This document shows, in pieces, positions 52,363-62,629 of a stretch of 64,000 bases of DNA. Source of the stretch: an uncultured Muribaculaceae bacterium (GTDB lineage Bacteria; Bacteroidota; Bacteroidia; Bacteroidales; Muribaculaceae); NCBI GenBank assembly GCA_910578395.1, contig CAJTPZ010000003.1, positions 20,012 through 84,011 on the forward strand, read 5' to 3'. Position 1 is the first letter of the stretch, and every line of letters starts with the position of its first letter. The position numbers and the translations under genes are program-made. The notes under the pieces were generated by a model. The model was not told where the DNA came from. It worked only from the letters and a program-made list of their open reading frames with translations, and ran no database searches.

Positions 52363-53355
52363 TTATTTAATGCGTATTTTTCTGCCGATGCGTAGAGTAG
52401 TTTTTGTCGTTATGCCGTTGAGCTGGCATAGCTTGTTGATTGTAGTGCCTTGTCTTGAAGCTATGCGGCCAAGTGTGTCACCGGATTTGATCGTGTAATA
52501 CTGAGATCCTGATGCCGCAGCTTTAGCTGCGACTCTTGCAGCTTCCGGATGACTTTTCATGTATTCCGCGTATTCGGCAAGATACTTCTTCTGATATTCG
52601 GAATTTGCTGCCGGATCATAGTTGCGGGCCAGCTGATAGGAATCCTTGTCGAATGTATAGGTGTCGGTATGTACCGTCTGGTTGGCAAAGTCGAAAATAG
52701 CAGACGGATTGATAGGGTAACCCATGAATCGTGTCTCGAAATGGAGATGAGGACCGGTTGAACGTCCGGTGTTGCCTCCAAGAGCGATTGGCTCGCCGGC
52801 TTTTACGTATTGATCCGGCTCAACAAGAAATTTTGACAGATGCCCGTATACGGTCTCAAGGCCGTTGGCATGACGAAGTATGACATAGTATCCATAACCT
52901 CTGCGCTCAAATTTTGTCAGTCGCACTTTGCCGTCGAATGCCGCTTTGATTGTATCGCCTATATGCACCTTCAGGTCGATGCCTTTATGCTGGCGCCGAA
53001 ACCGCCGACGATATCCGTAGGGTGACGTTACGTAGCCTGCGTGGGGCATGTGGAATTTGCTGACATCTATTACCTGAGACTGGGGTACATCGCTTGATTT
53101 GAATGGATTTACCAATTGACTGTCCCATCCTTCGGTATAAATATCCATTTCCGGCTCTTCTTCTTCCTTGAAGAGCTGGTCGAGAAATTGCTGTGTCCCT
53201 TCTACCTTGATTTGCTCGCCTATATTCTGTTGTTTTGCTATCAGTTCGGCGTGTTCTTCTTTGTGAGCGCCTGGCAGATGCAATTTCTGTGCAAATGCCG
53301 TTGGAGCTGAAAAAAGACAGGTAAAAAGTGATATCTTGACTAAAAAATTTTGCAT
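52363..53355 (-). CDS. M23 peptidoglycan endopeptidase with LysM domain
   Basis: 330 residues with a signal peptide (MQNFLVKISLFTCLFSAPTAF). The LytM/M23 domain at ~105-230 has the zinc ligands in QHKGIDLKV, the later YGHLSKFLVE and HLHFETRF, so it looks active. A C-terminal LysM (about 285-330: YYTIKSGDTLGRIASRQGTT) binds peptidoglycan. The enzyme probably cuts peptide cross-links in the wall. Between the two is a helical linker rich in Ala/Tyr. It lies 82 nt downstream of ndk on the same strand and has its own terminator. Confidence 0.93.
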   Translation of the reverse strand: MQNFLVKISLFTCLFSAPTAFAQKLHLPGAHKEEHAELIAKQQNIGEQIKVEGTQQFLDQLFKEEEEPEMDIYTEGWDSQLVNPFKSSDVPQSQVIDVSKFHMPHAGYVTSPYGYRRRFRRQHKGIDLKVHIGDTIKAAFDGKVRLTKFERRGYGYYVILRHANGLETVYGHLSKFLVEPDQYVKAGEPIALGGNTGRSTGPHLHFETRFMGYPINPSAIFDFANQTVHTDTYTFDKDSYQLARNYDPAANSEYQKKYLAEYAEYMKSHPEAARVAAKAAASGSQYYTIKSGDTLGRIASRQGTTINKLCQLNGITTKTTLRIGRKIRIK

Positions 53356-53437
53356 TTCAGATTTGTTTCCTAATCGGAGAGATCGGCTTATCGTTGTTTA
53401 TATTTTCAAGTTGTCGGTAATTTGTTGTTTAGGAGAG

Positions 53438-53899
53438 TCATTTGCCGTCAGGAGCATAGAGATATCTGAAATAATCAGGCTTATAGTCAAATATTTCGTT
53501 ATCCTGGAAGAATCGTCGGATTTCGATGGCTGCGTTTTCGGCACTGTCGGATGCGTGGACGATATTTTCCTGACTGCTCATTGAGAAATCTCCTCTTATT
53601 GTTCCGGGTGCCGCTTTTGAAGCATCGGTAGATCCGACCATATTTCTTACAACTTCTATTGCATCTTTGCCTTTCAGACATATCGCGATAACCGGACATG
53701 CCATCATCGATGCAAGTATCATTGGAAAAAATGAACGGTCGACTAAGTGGGCGTAATGTTCACGGAGTATGTTCTCGTCAAGCTTCATCATTTTAAGGCC
53801 GGCAATTATCAGTCCCTTTTTTTGGAAGCGTGACAAAATATCTCCTATAAGGGAGCGTTCAATGCCCGATGGCTTAATAAGAACAAGTGTTGATTCCAT
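53438..53899 (-). CDS. ndk: Nucleoside diphosphate kinase
   Basis: 153 residues from the ATG at 53899 (MESTLVLIKPSGIERSLIG); the frame extends to 53923 but those eight residues are not part of the family. The catalytic His lies in GTIRGDFSMSSQENIVHASDS, and the TLVLIKPSG start and MVGSTDASKAAPGTIRG loop are typical. The IKPSG form replaces the common IKPDG, as in other Bacteroidales. It balances nucleoside triphosphates. A TATCTTTG element lies at 53938-53945, 39 nt upstream of the start. Confidence 0.95.
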   Translation of the reverse strand: MESTLVLIKPSGIERSLIGDILSRFQKKGLIIAGLKMMKLDENILREHYAHLVDRSFFPMILASMMACPVIAICLKGKDAIEVVRNMVGSTDASKAAPGTIRGDFSMSSQENIVHASDSAENAAIEIRRFFQDNEIFDYKPDYFRYLYAPDGK

Positions 53900-53937
53900 G
53901 AAACTGAGATTTTTGATTCTCAATATTTTGGTTTTTA

Positions 53938-53945
53938 CAAAGATA
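53938..53945 (-). promoter_or_regulatory. -7 element of the ndk promoter
   Basis: Minus strand TATCTTTG, a full match to TAnnTTTG at a sensible distance from the ATG at 53899. No clear -33 box. Confidence 0.5.
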
Positions 53946-54074
53946 GCGATTAGTGCGGAAATATGGAAAAATGAGTAGACTTAAAAAATACTAATTGATA
54001 TGATAATGTACGAAGATGTTATGTAAGCTGCTGCTGTATAGTATTATATATGGTGTATGTTTTAAAACATAAAA

Positions 54075-54100
54075 TCTTCGGCCGATAATTCGACCGAAGA
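54075..54100 (-). terminator. Terminator of the mutA-mutB operon
   Basis: TCTTCGGcCGA pairs with TCGaCCGAAGA (about 10 bp with mismatches, short loop). On the minus strand it is followed by TTTTATGTTTT. Lies 46 nt past the mutB stop. Confidence 0.75.
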
Positions 54101-54145
54101 CTTTACTTCTTAAATCTGATGTTGCGTTTTACAGCCAGTCAGATT

Positions 54146-56293
<2,148 letters not shown>

Positions 56294-56314
56294 TATTGAT
56301 AATGCGGGGGAAGG

Positions 56315-58174
56315 TTAGGCTTTAAGAAGACGCTCGTTGAAACTGGTGAGAGTCTCAAGCACATTGCTGCGAACGTGGATAAAGTTCTCAATACCGATAG
56401 CTTTTAGGTCGTCGGTGCATGCGGGGGCTCCTGCCACTACAAACTCGGCTTTGCCGGCAAGTTTCTGATAAGCTTCAGGTGCAAGTGTCGCATACTCGTC
56501 GTCGCTGGAACAGAGGACTATTATGTCGGCATTTTTCTCGGCAGCAGCGGTAAGGCCCTCGTCAATTGTGTTGAATCCGATATTGTCGATGATCTCATAT
56601 CCGGCACAGCCGAAGAAGTTGCTTGAGAACTGGGCACGTGCCAGACGCATGGCGAGATTTCCTATCGTCAGCATAAATACCTTCGGACGGTTAGCCGAAC
56701 GCTCTGTGGCAAGGCGCAACTGCTCGAAATCGCTCGCCATGCGCTCTTTGGGCAGAGCTTTCGATTGATCGCTTCCTTCGGGCTGATGCTTGCAACAGCA
56801 ACATGTGCCATCATTCTCAATCTTCTGTGACGCAGTTTCGTTGAAGTTGGGATATTGGTTTGTGCCAAGAAGTATCTCTTTGCGGCGTGCCATGTCATTA
56901 TGGCGCTTTTCTGATGTTTCCTTCACCGCCTGCTGTACTGTACCGTTGTTTAGCTGAGAGAGGAATCCGTCTTCCTCAGCTACGTTGATAAACAGTTTCC
57001 ATGCTTCTTTGGAAATCGAGACCGTAAGAGTCTCTACATAGTAGCTACCGCCTGCCGGATCGACAACTTTGTCGAGGTGGCTTTCTTCTTTAAGAAGGAA
57101 CTGTTGGTTGCGGGCTATGCGTTCCGAGAATGCGTCGGGGGTCTTGTAGGTTACATCAAACGGGGTTACGGTAATAGAATCGACACCTGCAAGAGCTGCC
57201 GACATGGCTTCCGTCTGGCTGCGGAGGAGATTGACATGTGCATCGTAAATTGTCATGTTGAAGCGCGAGGTGGTGGCATGTGCGACCATTTTACCTGCGC
57301 AGCAGCATGAAGGTTCATATTGCCTGACAATCTCAGCCCACAACATGCGTGCAGCACGGAATTTTGCAATCTCCATGAAGTAGTTGCTTGAAATACCCAT
57401 GTTGAATTTGATGCGCGGTGCCACCTCGTCGATACTCATGCCTGCATCTGTGAGCATTGTAAGGTATTGTGCGCCCCATGCAAGAGCGTAGCCGAGTTCC
57501 TGGAAAATATAGGCGCCGGCATTGTTTAACATGTCGGAGTCTACAGCAAGCACACGCAGTGCAGGCACGTCTTTTGCAGCTTCGATAATAGCCTTTGCAG
57601 TCTGGGCTACGGCTGAAGCGTCAACAGTCTTTCCATGCTTCAGTGCAGGTCGGAAGGGATTGTAATCGACAGAGCCGTGGAACACTTCAGTCTTGCCTTC
57701 GGCTTTGAGCACTTCTACGAGAGCCTTTACAAGATTAAGGGCTTTGCATGTACAAGATTTTACATTGATTTCTACTTTTTCAAGATCAATGTCCTTGATA
57801 AGAGCCGTGATGCTCTCTGCAGATGGCTCTGATACATGGAATCCGATTGAATTTACGCCCTTTGAGATGGCTTCTAATGCCTGTTTGTTTGCCTCAGCGG
57901 GATCTGTCGCAGGGATTTCCTGACGGGTAAGCCAGTCATTGTCGGTACGTGTGCCTCGGATGTAAGGGAACTGGCCGGGCAGCGACGATGTTGTTGTGAA
58001 ATTCTCAATGTCTTCGGCGCGATACATCGGCTGTACATTGAATCCTTCATTGGTCCTCCACACCAATTTCTTTTCGAAGGGAACGCCTTTGAGATCGGCG
58101 TCGACCTTCGCCCTCCACTCTTCGGTGGTTATCGGGGGAAACTGGTCGAAGAGTTTTTCATTCTTTTCTGCCAT
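56315..58174 (-). CDS. mutA: Methylmalonyl-CoA mutase, small subunit
   Basis: 619 residues. Resembles MutB overall but lacks the DxHxxG cobalamin motif (TIGNLAMRLARAQFSS occupies that place), as expected of the non-catalytic partner. N-terminal FPPITTEEWRAKVDADLKG and NEGFNVQPMYRAEDIENF are family-typical. The linker between barrel and C-terminal domain carries four consecutive cysteines followed by KH (codons at 56786-56803), and SCCCAG lies in the barrel; these could bind metal but may just be linker variation. Upstream regulatory signals are at 58254-58287. mutB follows 21 nt downstream. Confidence 0.95.
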   Translation of the reverse strand: MAEKNEKLFDQFPPITTEEWRAKVDADLKGVPFEKKLVWRTNEGFNVQPMYRAEDIENFTTTSSLPGQFPYIRGTRTDNDWLTRQEIPATDPAEANKQALEAISKGVNSIGFHVSEPSAESITALIKDIDLEKVEINVKSCTCKALNLVKALVEVLKAEGKTEVFHGSVDYNPFRPALKHGKTVDASAVAQTAKAIIEAAKDVPALRVLAVDSDMLNNAGAYIFQELGYALAWGAQYLTMLTDAGMSIDEVAPRIKFNMGISSNYFMEIAKFRAARMLWAEIVRQYEPSCCCAGKMVAHATTSRFNMTIYDAHVNLLRSQTEAMSAALAGVDSITVTPFDVTYKTPDAFSERIARNQQFLLKEESHLDKVVDPAGGSYYVETLTVSISKEAWKLFINVAEEDGFLSQLNNGTVQQAVKETSEKRHNDMARRKEILLGTNQYPNFNETASQKIENDGTCCCCKHQPEGSDQSKALPKERMASDFEQLRLATERSANRPKVFMLTIGNLAMRLARAQFSSNFFGCAGYEIIDNIGFNTIDEGLTAAAEKNADIIVLCSSDDEYATLAPEAYQKLAGKAEFVVAGAPACTDDLKAIGIENFIHVRSNVLETLTSFNERLLKA

Positions 58175-58253
58175 TTCTGGTTTAGGTATTATTTATAAAT
58201 ATAAAATTCTTGTCTTACAGCAAAGTCGACGTTTATGACGACTCTACAACATG

Positions 58254-58287
58254 CAAATTTAATGAAATTCATTAAAGCCGCATCAAA
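58254..58287 (-). promoter_or_regulatory. Promoter of mutA, overlapping a terminator
   Basis: Minus strand TTTG (58284-58287), 22 nt, TAAATTTG (58254-58261); spacing is at the long end. Transcription would start near 58247, about 70 nt before mutA. The -33 box lies within the hairpin that ends the upstream receptor gene. Confidence 0.5.
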
Positions 58288-58316
58288 TTAAGTAAAATTA
58301 ATTGATACGGCTTTAA
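58271..58316 (-). terminator. Terminator of the TonB-dependent receptor gene
   Basis: TTAAAGCCGcATCAA pairs with TTGATaCGGCTTTAA, about 14 bp with one mismatch, loop of 14 nt. On the minus strand TGAATTTCATT follows. Lies 36 nt past the stop at 58352. Confidence 0.7.
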
Positions 58317-58351
58317 GGGATAATGCTTACAAGTGCGCCGGTCTATAATGC

Positions 58352-60658
58352 TCAGATGTTTACCGACAATCCGATATTGACACATCTGGGAAGTGCCGGC
58401 CCATAAATGTATCCGGAGTCGCGCCGGGATCCGAGATCAAAATCATTTTGATAGGAGTTGAATATATTGCTTACTCCTGCCGACATGTCAAGATTCACGC
58501 GGTTGTACAAGCGGAATGTATATGTAAGTTTTACAGAAGCGTCAAAAAAAGATCTGGTGCGTACTGCCTTGTCAATATCGGTTCCTGAGCTTACTATGTG
58601 CTGAACAAGCATAGGGCCGGTCGCGGTGCCTGTGAATACAGCTTTAAGGCGGTTTATTACGTTCCAGTTTGCTGTGAAGTATCCGTAGATGTCAGGGGTT
58701 CGGAACATGCGCTTTTCTGCAGGAACATCGGGGTTGTCGCTCCATACTTCAGGCTTCTTGTATCGACTGCGCTGCATGGTTGTGCCAGCTTGAATATCGA
58801 ACTTGTTTGAGAAAAATGCTTTTGCTTCCAGATTCACTCCCATTACGCGGGCTCCTGATCCATTGTAGCGTTCAAGCACAGCATTGCCGTTTTGATCGAG
58901 CCCGTCGAGCTGACGCAGTGCAAACACATCTCTGAGATCGGTAAAAAAGCCCTCGATGAGGAAGTTGGTCTGCACGTTTCCGAAACGATGGTAGAGGTCA
59001 GCCGACAGACTTACACTCTGAGAGCTTTCCTGCTTAAGTCCCGGTGCCAGCACTGTCACTACACGTTCACCTCCAACAATGGCAACGTGGAAGTCTTCGT
59101 CATAGGCTTGTGGTGAACGGAATCCTGTTGAATAGGATGCTCTGAAATTAAGATTGTCCGACGGATTAAACCGGATATTTGTACGTGGAGATATTATAGG
59201 GTTGTCGATCAGCGAGTGTTTGTCGAGTCTTGCGCCAATCAGAAATCCCCATTTTTCATTTTTCCATTCGTTTTGCAGATATCCGCTGTATATGTGTACG
59301 TTTTGCAGAATGTCATGGTTGTATCCGATTGTAGTGTCGTGTAGACGGTTATAGGAGTATTCTATGCCGGCCAACAATTCCGAGGGCATAAACAGAAAGT
59401 GAGTTATGGGGTGTGTCCATTGCGCGCCTGATGTCACTACAATGTCAGAGGTGCGGCCATAGGCGTCAGGATCCATATCTGATCCATAATAACTCTGTCG
59501 TTTTGTGGCTTGTGTCGCTGCAAATATAGAGAGATGGTCACGACGGTCTCTGAGCCATAAATCCATTGTCGCTTCACCGGCGTGAATATTGTGGTCGACC
59601 TGTTCGGCAATCAATGCAAGATGCGCCGGCTGATCGAGCTGATCACCTCCGCGACGGTATTCATGTGTGTTGTGGTATTCAAGGGTTAGTTTAGAGATGT
59701 CGCTTGTACGGAGAAAAGTGCGTGCACCCAAAGTCTGGCTTTTAAGTTGAGCGATTTCTGTAAATCCGTCGTCGTTGTGGTCATATCCGTCGCGATATCT
59801 GCTTTGTCCATATATGAAGATGCCGGCTTTGTTGTTATCGGTGACGACAGAGGCGTTGACGGTCGTGTTGTTGTCCAGTGAGCCCGAAGGACCGATTGAA
59901 GTCAGGGTATGCGAGATCTGGGCGGAATTGCTTAAAGGATCTTTTGTGATGATATTGATAGTGCCGCCTACGGCCGACGAACCGAACAGAGCAGAGCCTC
60001 CTCCACGCATTACTTCTACACGGTCGATCATGTTGGCTGGTATCTGTTCAAGTCCATAAACTCCGGTAAGGGCAGAAAAAACGGGGCGTGAATTCATGAG
60101 TATCTGGGAATAATGTCCGTCGAGGCCATTGATTCTGACTTGTGTAAAACCACAGTTCTGACAATCATTCTCAACTCTGACTCCAGGTTGGAAATCAAGT
60201 CCGTCGGCAAGCGATGATGCTCCTATGTTAAGTAGTGTTTTTCCAGATACAACATTAACCAGAGATGGGCTTTCGCGGCGGACAGTCTCGGTTTTAGACG
60301 AGGTTACTACCACCTGATCAAGCATAAACGCGTCTGGTCTGATGTCAAAGTTGAGTTCTACAGTCTGGCCGGATTTTATTTCAGTTGATTTTTTCTGACT
60401 GGAGTATCCCATGAAAGAGACTTCAAGCGTATATGTTCCGGGGGTAAGGTCGCGGAATATGTAGTGCCCCGACGCATCGGTCATAGCCGCTAAGTTGGTG
60501 TTGATGATTCTGACTAAGCATCCGGGAATGTGGTCCCCGTTTTCAGCATCGATTACGTGTCCGCTTATATTTGCGTCTGTGGCAGTTTTTGACTGCGGGC
60601 TTGTATAAAAGGCAGTAATAAACAAGACTGCAACTGTAGTAAGTATACGTTGAAACAT
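58352..60658 (-). CDS. TonB-dependent receptor with carboxypeptidase-regulatory domain
   Basis: 768 residues with a signal peptide. Order: regulatory-like beta domain (about 28-112; GHVIDAENGDHIPGCLVRI, LTPGTYTLEVSFMGYSSQ), TonB box and plug (QVVVTSSKTETVRRESPS, then ENDCQNCGFTQVRINGLDG and RVEVMRGGGSALFGSSAVGG), and barrel to the C-terminus ending in a terminal-aromatic-type strand (VNIGLSVNI). The plug's NDCQNCGFTQVRINGLDG pattern is shared by a conserved Bacteroidales group related to FepA/CirA-type ferric receptors, so iron or haem is the likely substrate, but no binding partner gene is adjacent. It has a good promoter at 60726-60757. Confidence 0.88.
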   Translation of the reverse strand: MFQRILTTVAVLFITAFYTSPQSKTATDANISGHVIDAENGDHIPGCLVRIINTNLAAMTDASGHYIFRDLTPGTYTLEVSFMGYSSQKKSTEIKSGQTVELNFDIRPDAFMLDQVVVTSSKTETVRRESPSLVNVVSGKTLLNIGASSLADGLDFQPGVRVENDCQNCGFTQVRINGLDGHYSQILMNSRPVFSALTGVYGLEQIPANMIDRVEVMRGGGSALFGSSAVGGTINIITKDPLSNSAQISHTLTSIGPSGSLDNNTTVNASVVTDNNKAGIFIYGQSRYRDGYDHNDDGFTEIAQLKSQTLGARTFLRTSDISKLTLEYHNTHEYRRGGDQLDQPAHLALIAEQVDHNIHAGEATMDLWLRDRRDHLSIFAATQATKRQSYYGSDMDPDAYGRTSDIVVTSGAQWTHPITHFLFMPSELLAGIEYSYNRLHDTTIGYNHDILQNVHIYSGYLQNEWKNEKWGFLIGARLDKHSLIDNPIISPRTNIRFNPSDNLNFRASYSTGFRSPQAYDEDFHVAIVGGERVVTVLAPGLKQESSQSVSLSADLYHRFGNVQTNFLIEGFFTDLRDVFALRQLDGLDQNGNAVLERYNGSGARVMGVNLEAKAFFSNKFDIQAGTTMQRSRYKKPEVWSDNPDVPAEKRMFRTPDIYGYFTANWNVINRLKAVFTGTATGPMLVQHIVSSGTDIDKAVRTRSFFDASVKLTYTFRLYNRVNLDMSAGVSNIFNSYQNDFDLGSRRDSGYIYGPALPRCVNIGLSVNI

Positions 60659-60725
60659 TTATATATTTATGTGATGTTTGGTTGTTTTCCAGGCTTAAAA
60701 TGAAGATGCCTGAATTTTTTCGGCG

Positions 60726-60757
60726 CAAAATTATAGTATTATTGAAAAGCGGTCAAT
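60726..60757 (-). promoter_or_regulatory. Promoter of the TonB-dependent receptor gene
   Basis: Minus strand ATTG (60754-60757), 20 nt, TAATTTTG (60726-60733). A small hairpin (CAGGC with GCCTG, about 60690-60712) lies in the ~60-nt leader. Confidence 0.6.
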
Positions 60758-60843
60758 ACCTATAAATAGTGAAAAAACGGCAATATTCTTCAAGTCTATA
60801 CTGAAAAAATGTTAGGCATGGTGTATTATAACGTAGGAAGTAG

Positions 60844-60851
60844 TACTTTTG
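60844..60851 (+). promoter_or_regulatory. -7 element before the MIP18-type gene
   Basis: TACTTTTG matches TAnnTTTG. Transcription would begin near 60858, just before the ATG codons at 60866 and 60872, which argues against the upstream start at 60809. Confidence 0.5.
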
Positions 60852-60871
60852 TATGTGAAATCAAAATGGTT

Positions 60872-61192
60872 ATGACACAGGAAGAAAAACTTGCTATTGA
60901 GGAACGCGCCCTCGAACTTTTGCGCACGGTATATGATCCTGAGATCCCGGTTGATATTTATTCTCTCGGTCTTATTTATAAGATAGATGTAGATGATGAT
61001 GGAAAGCTCAACATCGATATGACTCTGACTGCGCCAAACTGTCCGGCGGCTGATTTCATTGTGGAGGATGCACGATATAAACTTCAATCAATCGAAGGTG
61101 TAAAGGAAGTGAATATAGAAATAGTGTTTGAGCCAGAGTGGACTCGTGATATGATGAGCGAGGAGGCTAAACTTGAGCTTGGATTCCTTTGA
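60872..61192 (+). CDS. MIP18/DUF59-family Fe-S cluster assembly protein
   Basis: 106 residues from the ATG at 60872 (MTQEEKLAIEERAL); an ATG at 60866 is equally possible. DUF59 features are VYDPEIPVDIYSLGLIYKIDV, MTLTAPNCPAADFIVEDARY with the conserved cysteine in NCP, and VNIEIVFEPEWTRDMMSEEA. Relatives (SufT, PaaD, MIP18) help mature Fe-S proteins in the cytoplasm. It is followed 11 nt later by the LpxH-like gene; the -7 element at 60844-60851 supports the short start. Confidence 0.88.
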   Translation: MTQEEKLAIEERALELLRTVYDPEIPVDIYSLGLIYKIDVDDDGKLNIDMTLTAPNCPAADFIVEDARYKLQSIEGVKEVNIEIVFEPEWTRDMMSEEAKLELGFL

Positions 61193-61203
61193 CACTGCGG
61201 ATA

Positions 61204-61965
61204 ATGGCAGAGCGAGACCTTACATATTTTATTTCAGATTTGCACCTCGGAGCCGGATATATTGCCGATAAGAGAGCCCATGAGTTGAAAATCGTGGATT
61301 GGTTGCGAAGCATTGAGCCACGATGTAGCAGACTTTATCTTTTGGGCGATGTGATAGACTACTGGTACGAGTACCGTTATGTAGTTCCAAGAGGATTTGT
61401 CAGATTTTTCGGTCAGTTGGCTTCAATGGCCGACAAAGGGATTGAAATAACATGGTTGACCGGAAATCACGATATATGGATTTTCGATTACATTCCAAAA
61501 GAGCTTGGAGTAAAGGTGATTGATGGAGTCATGGTCACAGAGATTGACGGCACATGTTTTTATCTGGCTCATGGTGATGCTGTAGGCAGCTTGAAACCGG
61601 GATTTAAGTTTATGCGGAAATTATTTCGCAACAGATTTGCACAAAGGATATTCGGTGCTGTGCATCCTGGGCTTACCATACCGTTTGCGCATCGTTGGTC
61701 ATCCTCTTCAAGGAAAGGAGCCACAGGCAAGTATGACAAATATCTTGGTGATGATAAAGAGCCAATGGTGCCATGGGCAAGGGATTATGCAAAGGCACAT
61801 CCGGAAGTGGATTATATTCTGCTTGGACACCGTCACATCATGCTTGAGCGAGAAGTAGGGGAGCATTGCCGTCTGATGGTGATTGGCGACTGGATAAGGC
61901 ACTTCTCATATGCTGTATGGGATGGTAAAGAGTTGAAACTTAAAGATCTTAACTTGGTAGTTTAA
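61204..61965 (+). CDS. UDP-2,3-diacylglucosamine diphosphatase, LpxH-like
   Basis: 253 residues from the ATG at 61204 (MAERDLTYFISDLHLG); an earlier start at 61189 would overlap the upstream stop. Calcineurin-like metal motifs in order: ISDLHLGAG, LLGDVIDYWYEY, WLTGNHDIW, AHGD and LLGHRHIM, so the active site is complete. LpxH-type enzymes hydrolyse UDP-diacylglucosamine to lipid X in lipid A synthesis on the inner face of the inner membrane. A ~60-residue helical lid (MRKLFRNRFAQRIFGAVHP) sits in the middle, also typical. It is downstream of the MIP18-type gene. Confidence 0.9.
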   Translation: MAERDLTYFISDLHLGAGYIADKRAHELKIVDWLRSIEPRCSRLYLLGDVIDYWYEYRYVVPRGFVRFFGQLASMADKGIEITWLTGNHDIWIFDYIPKELGVKVIDGVMVTEIDGTCFYLAHGDAVGSLKPGFKFMRKLFRNRFAQRIFGAVHPGLTIPFAHRWSSSSRKGATGKYDKYLGDDKEPMVPWARDYAKAHPEVDYILLGHRHIMLEREVGEHCRLMVIGDWIRHFSYAVWDGKELKLKDLNLVV

Positions 61966-61970
61966 AAATA

Positions 61971-62002
61971 TTTGCCAGAAATGATATAAGTTTATATCTT
62001 TG
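61971..62002 (+). promoter_or_regulatory. Consensus promoter of tRNA-Arg
   Basis: TTTG (61971-61974), 20 nt, TATCTTTG (61995-62002): a full match. Transcription would start near 62009, 8 nt before the tRNA. Confidence 0.8.
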
Positions 62003-62016
62003 CAATAGAAATATAT

Positions 62017-62088
62017 GTCTCCGTAGTTCAATGGATAGAATATTGGATTCCGGTTCCAACGATTGGGGTTCGACTCCCCACGGGGATA
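62017..62088 (+). tRNA. tRNA-Arg (anticodon CCG)
   Basis: A cloverleaf can be drawn: acceptor GTCTCCG with CGGGGAT, D arm GTTC with GAAT, anticodon stem TTGGA with TCCAA around the loop TTCCGGT (anticodon CCG), and T arm TGGGG with CCCCA around TTCGACT. The acceptor has two G-U pairs. 72 nt; the CCA end is not encoded. It has its own consensus promoter and terminator. No integrated element or duplicated 3' end is seen near it. Confidence 0.93.
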
Positions 62089-62094
62089 CTTTGT

Positions 62095-62140
62095 AAAATG
62101 CAATTCGCTTATTTTCGGCGGGTTGCATTTTATATATTTT
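62095..62140 (+). terminator. Terminator after tRNA-Arg
   Basis: AAAATGCAA pairs with TTGCATTTT around a ~19-nt loop that may fold (TTCGC with GGCGG), followed by ATATATTTTAT. The next 120 nt (62141-62262) hold nothing that I recognise. Confidence 0.75.
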
Positions 62141-62262
62141 ATAACGTTGTCATTGAATTATCTGTAGCGAATTTAATGGCAAGTCATATAATTGAGATCG
62201 AAAAATTAAAATCAGGACAACTTAAATGAATATAATATTCAAAGTTGTTTGTCGAAAAGGTG

Positions 62263-62625
62263 CTATCTGATGGTAGTCGAAAGTCTTGATTTTCGGATGA
62301 GTGCGGAAATAGCCATGGTTGCCCCGCTTAGCAAAAAGTAAGCGGTAGCATATAATGTGAACCATATTTCATTCGGATCAAAAAAAGTCCAAGCGCCGAC
62401 AAGAAATATGATAGGGGATAATATTGGAAAATACCACATATTATGCAGGCTCAGTCCTGAAAAGATACCAATAGTGATGGAATATGCCGGATTTACAATA
62501 AAAAACAGTATTATACAAAGTGCCATTCCCGCGCATTCTGATGCTAACATGGCAACACAACAAGGTAAGACAAACATGATTGCTATTGTTGCAGCTAACC
62601 AATAGGCCGTGTACTTTTTTTTCAT
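62263..62625 (-). CDS. Small four-helix membrane protein of unknown function
   Basis: 120 residues from the ATG at 62625 (MKKKYTAYWLAATIAIMF), 4 nt past the rluD stop; the longer frame to 62658 would overlap rluD. Four hydrophobic helices are visible: YWLAATIAIMFVLPCCVAML, MALCIILFFIVNPAYSITIG, FPILSPIIFLVGAWTFF and LYATAYFLLSGATMAISAL. There is no motif that I recognise. Probably cotranscribed with rluD. The last ten residues are basic (RKSRLSTTIR), which would face the cytoplasm. Confidence 0.6.
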   Translation of the reverse strand: MKKKYTAYWLAATIAIMFVLPCCVAMLASECAGMALCIILFFIVNPAYSITIGIFSGLSLHNMWYFPILSPIIFLVGAWTFFDPNEIWFTLYATAYFLLSGATMAISALIRKSRLSTTIR

Positions 62626-62629
62626 GAGC

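Noticed and set aside
62017..62088. tRNA-Arg as an integration site for a mobile element
   Set aside because: No integrase gene, no duplicated tRNA 3' end within reach; the tRNA is followed by its own terminator and ordinary genes.
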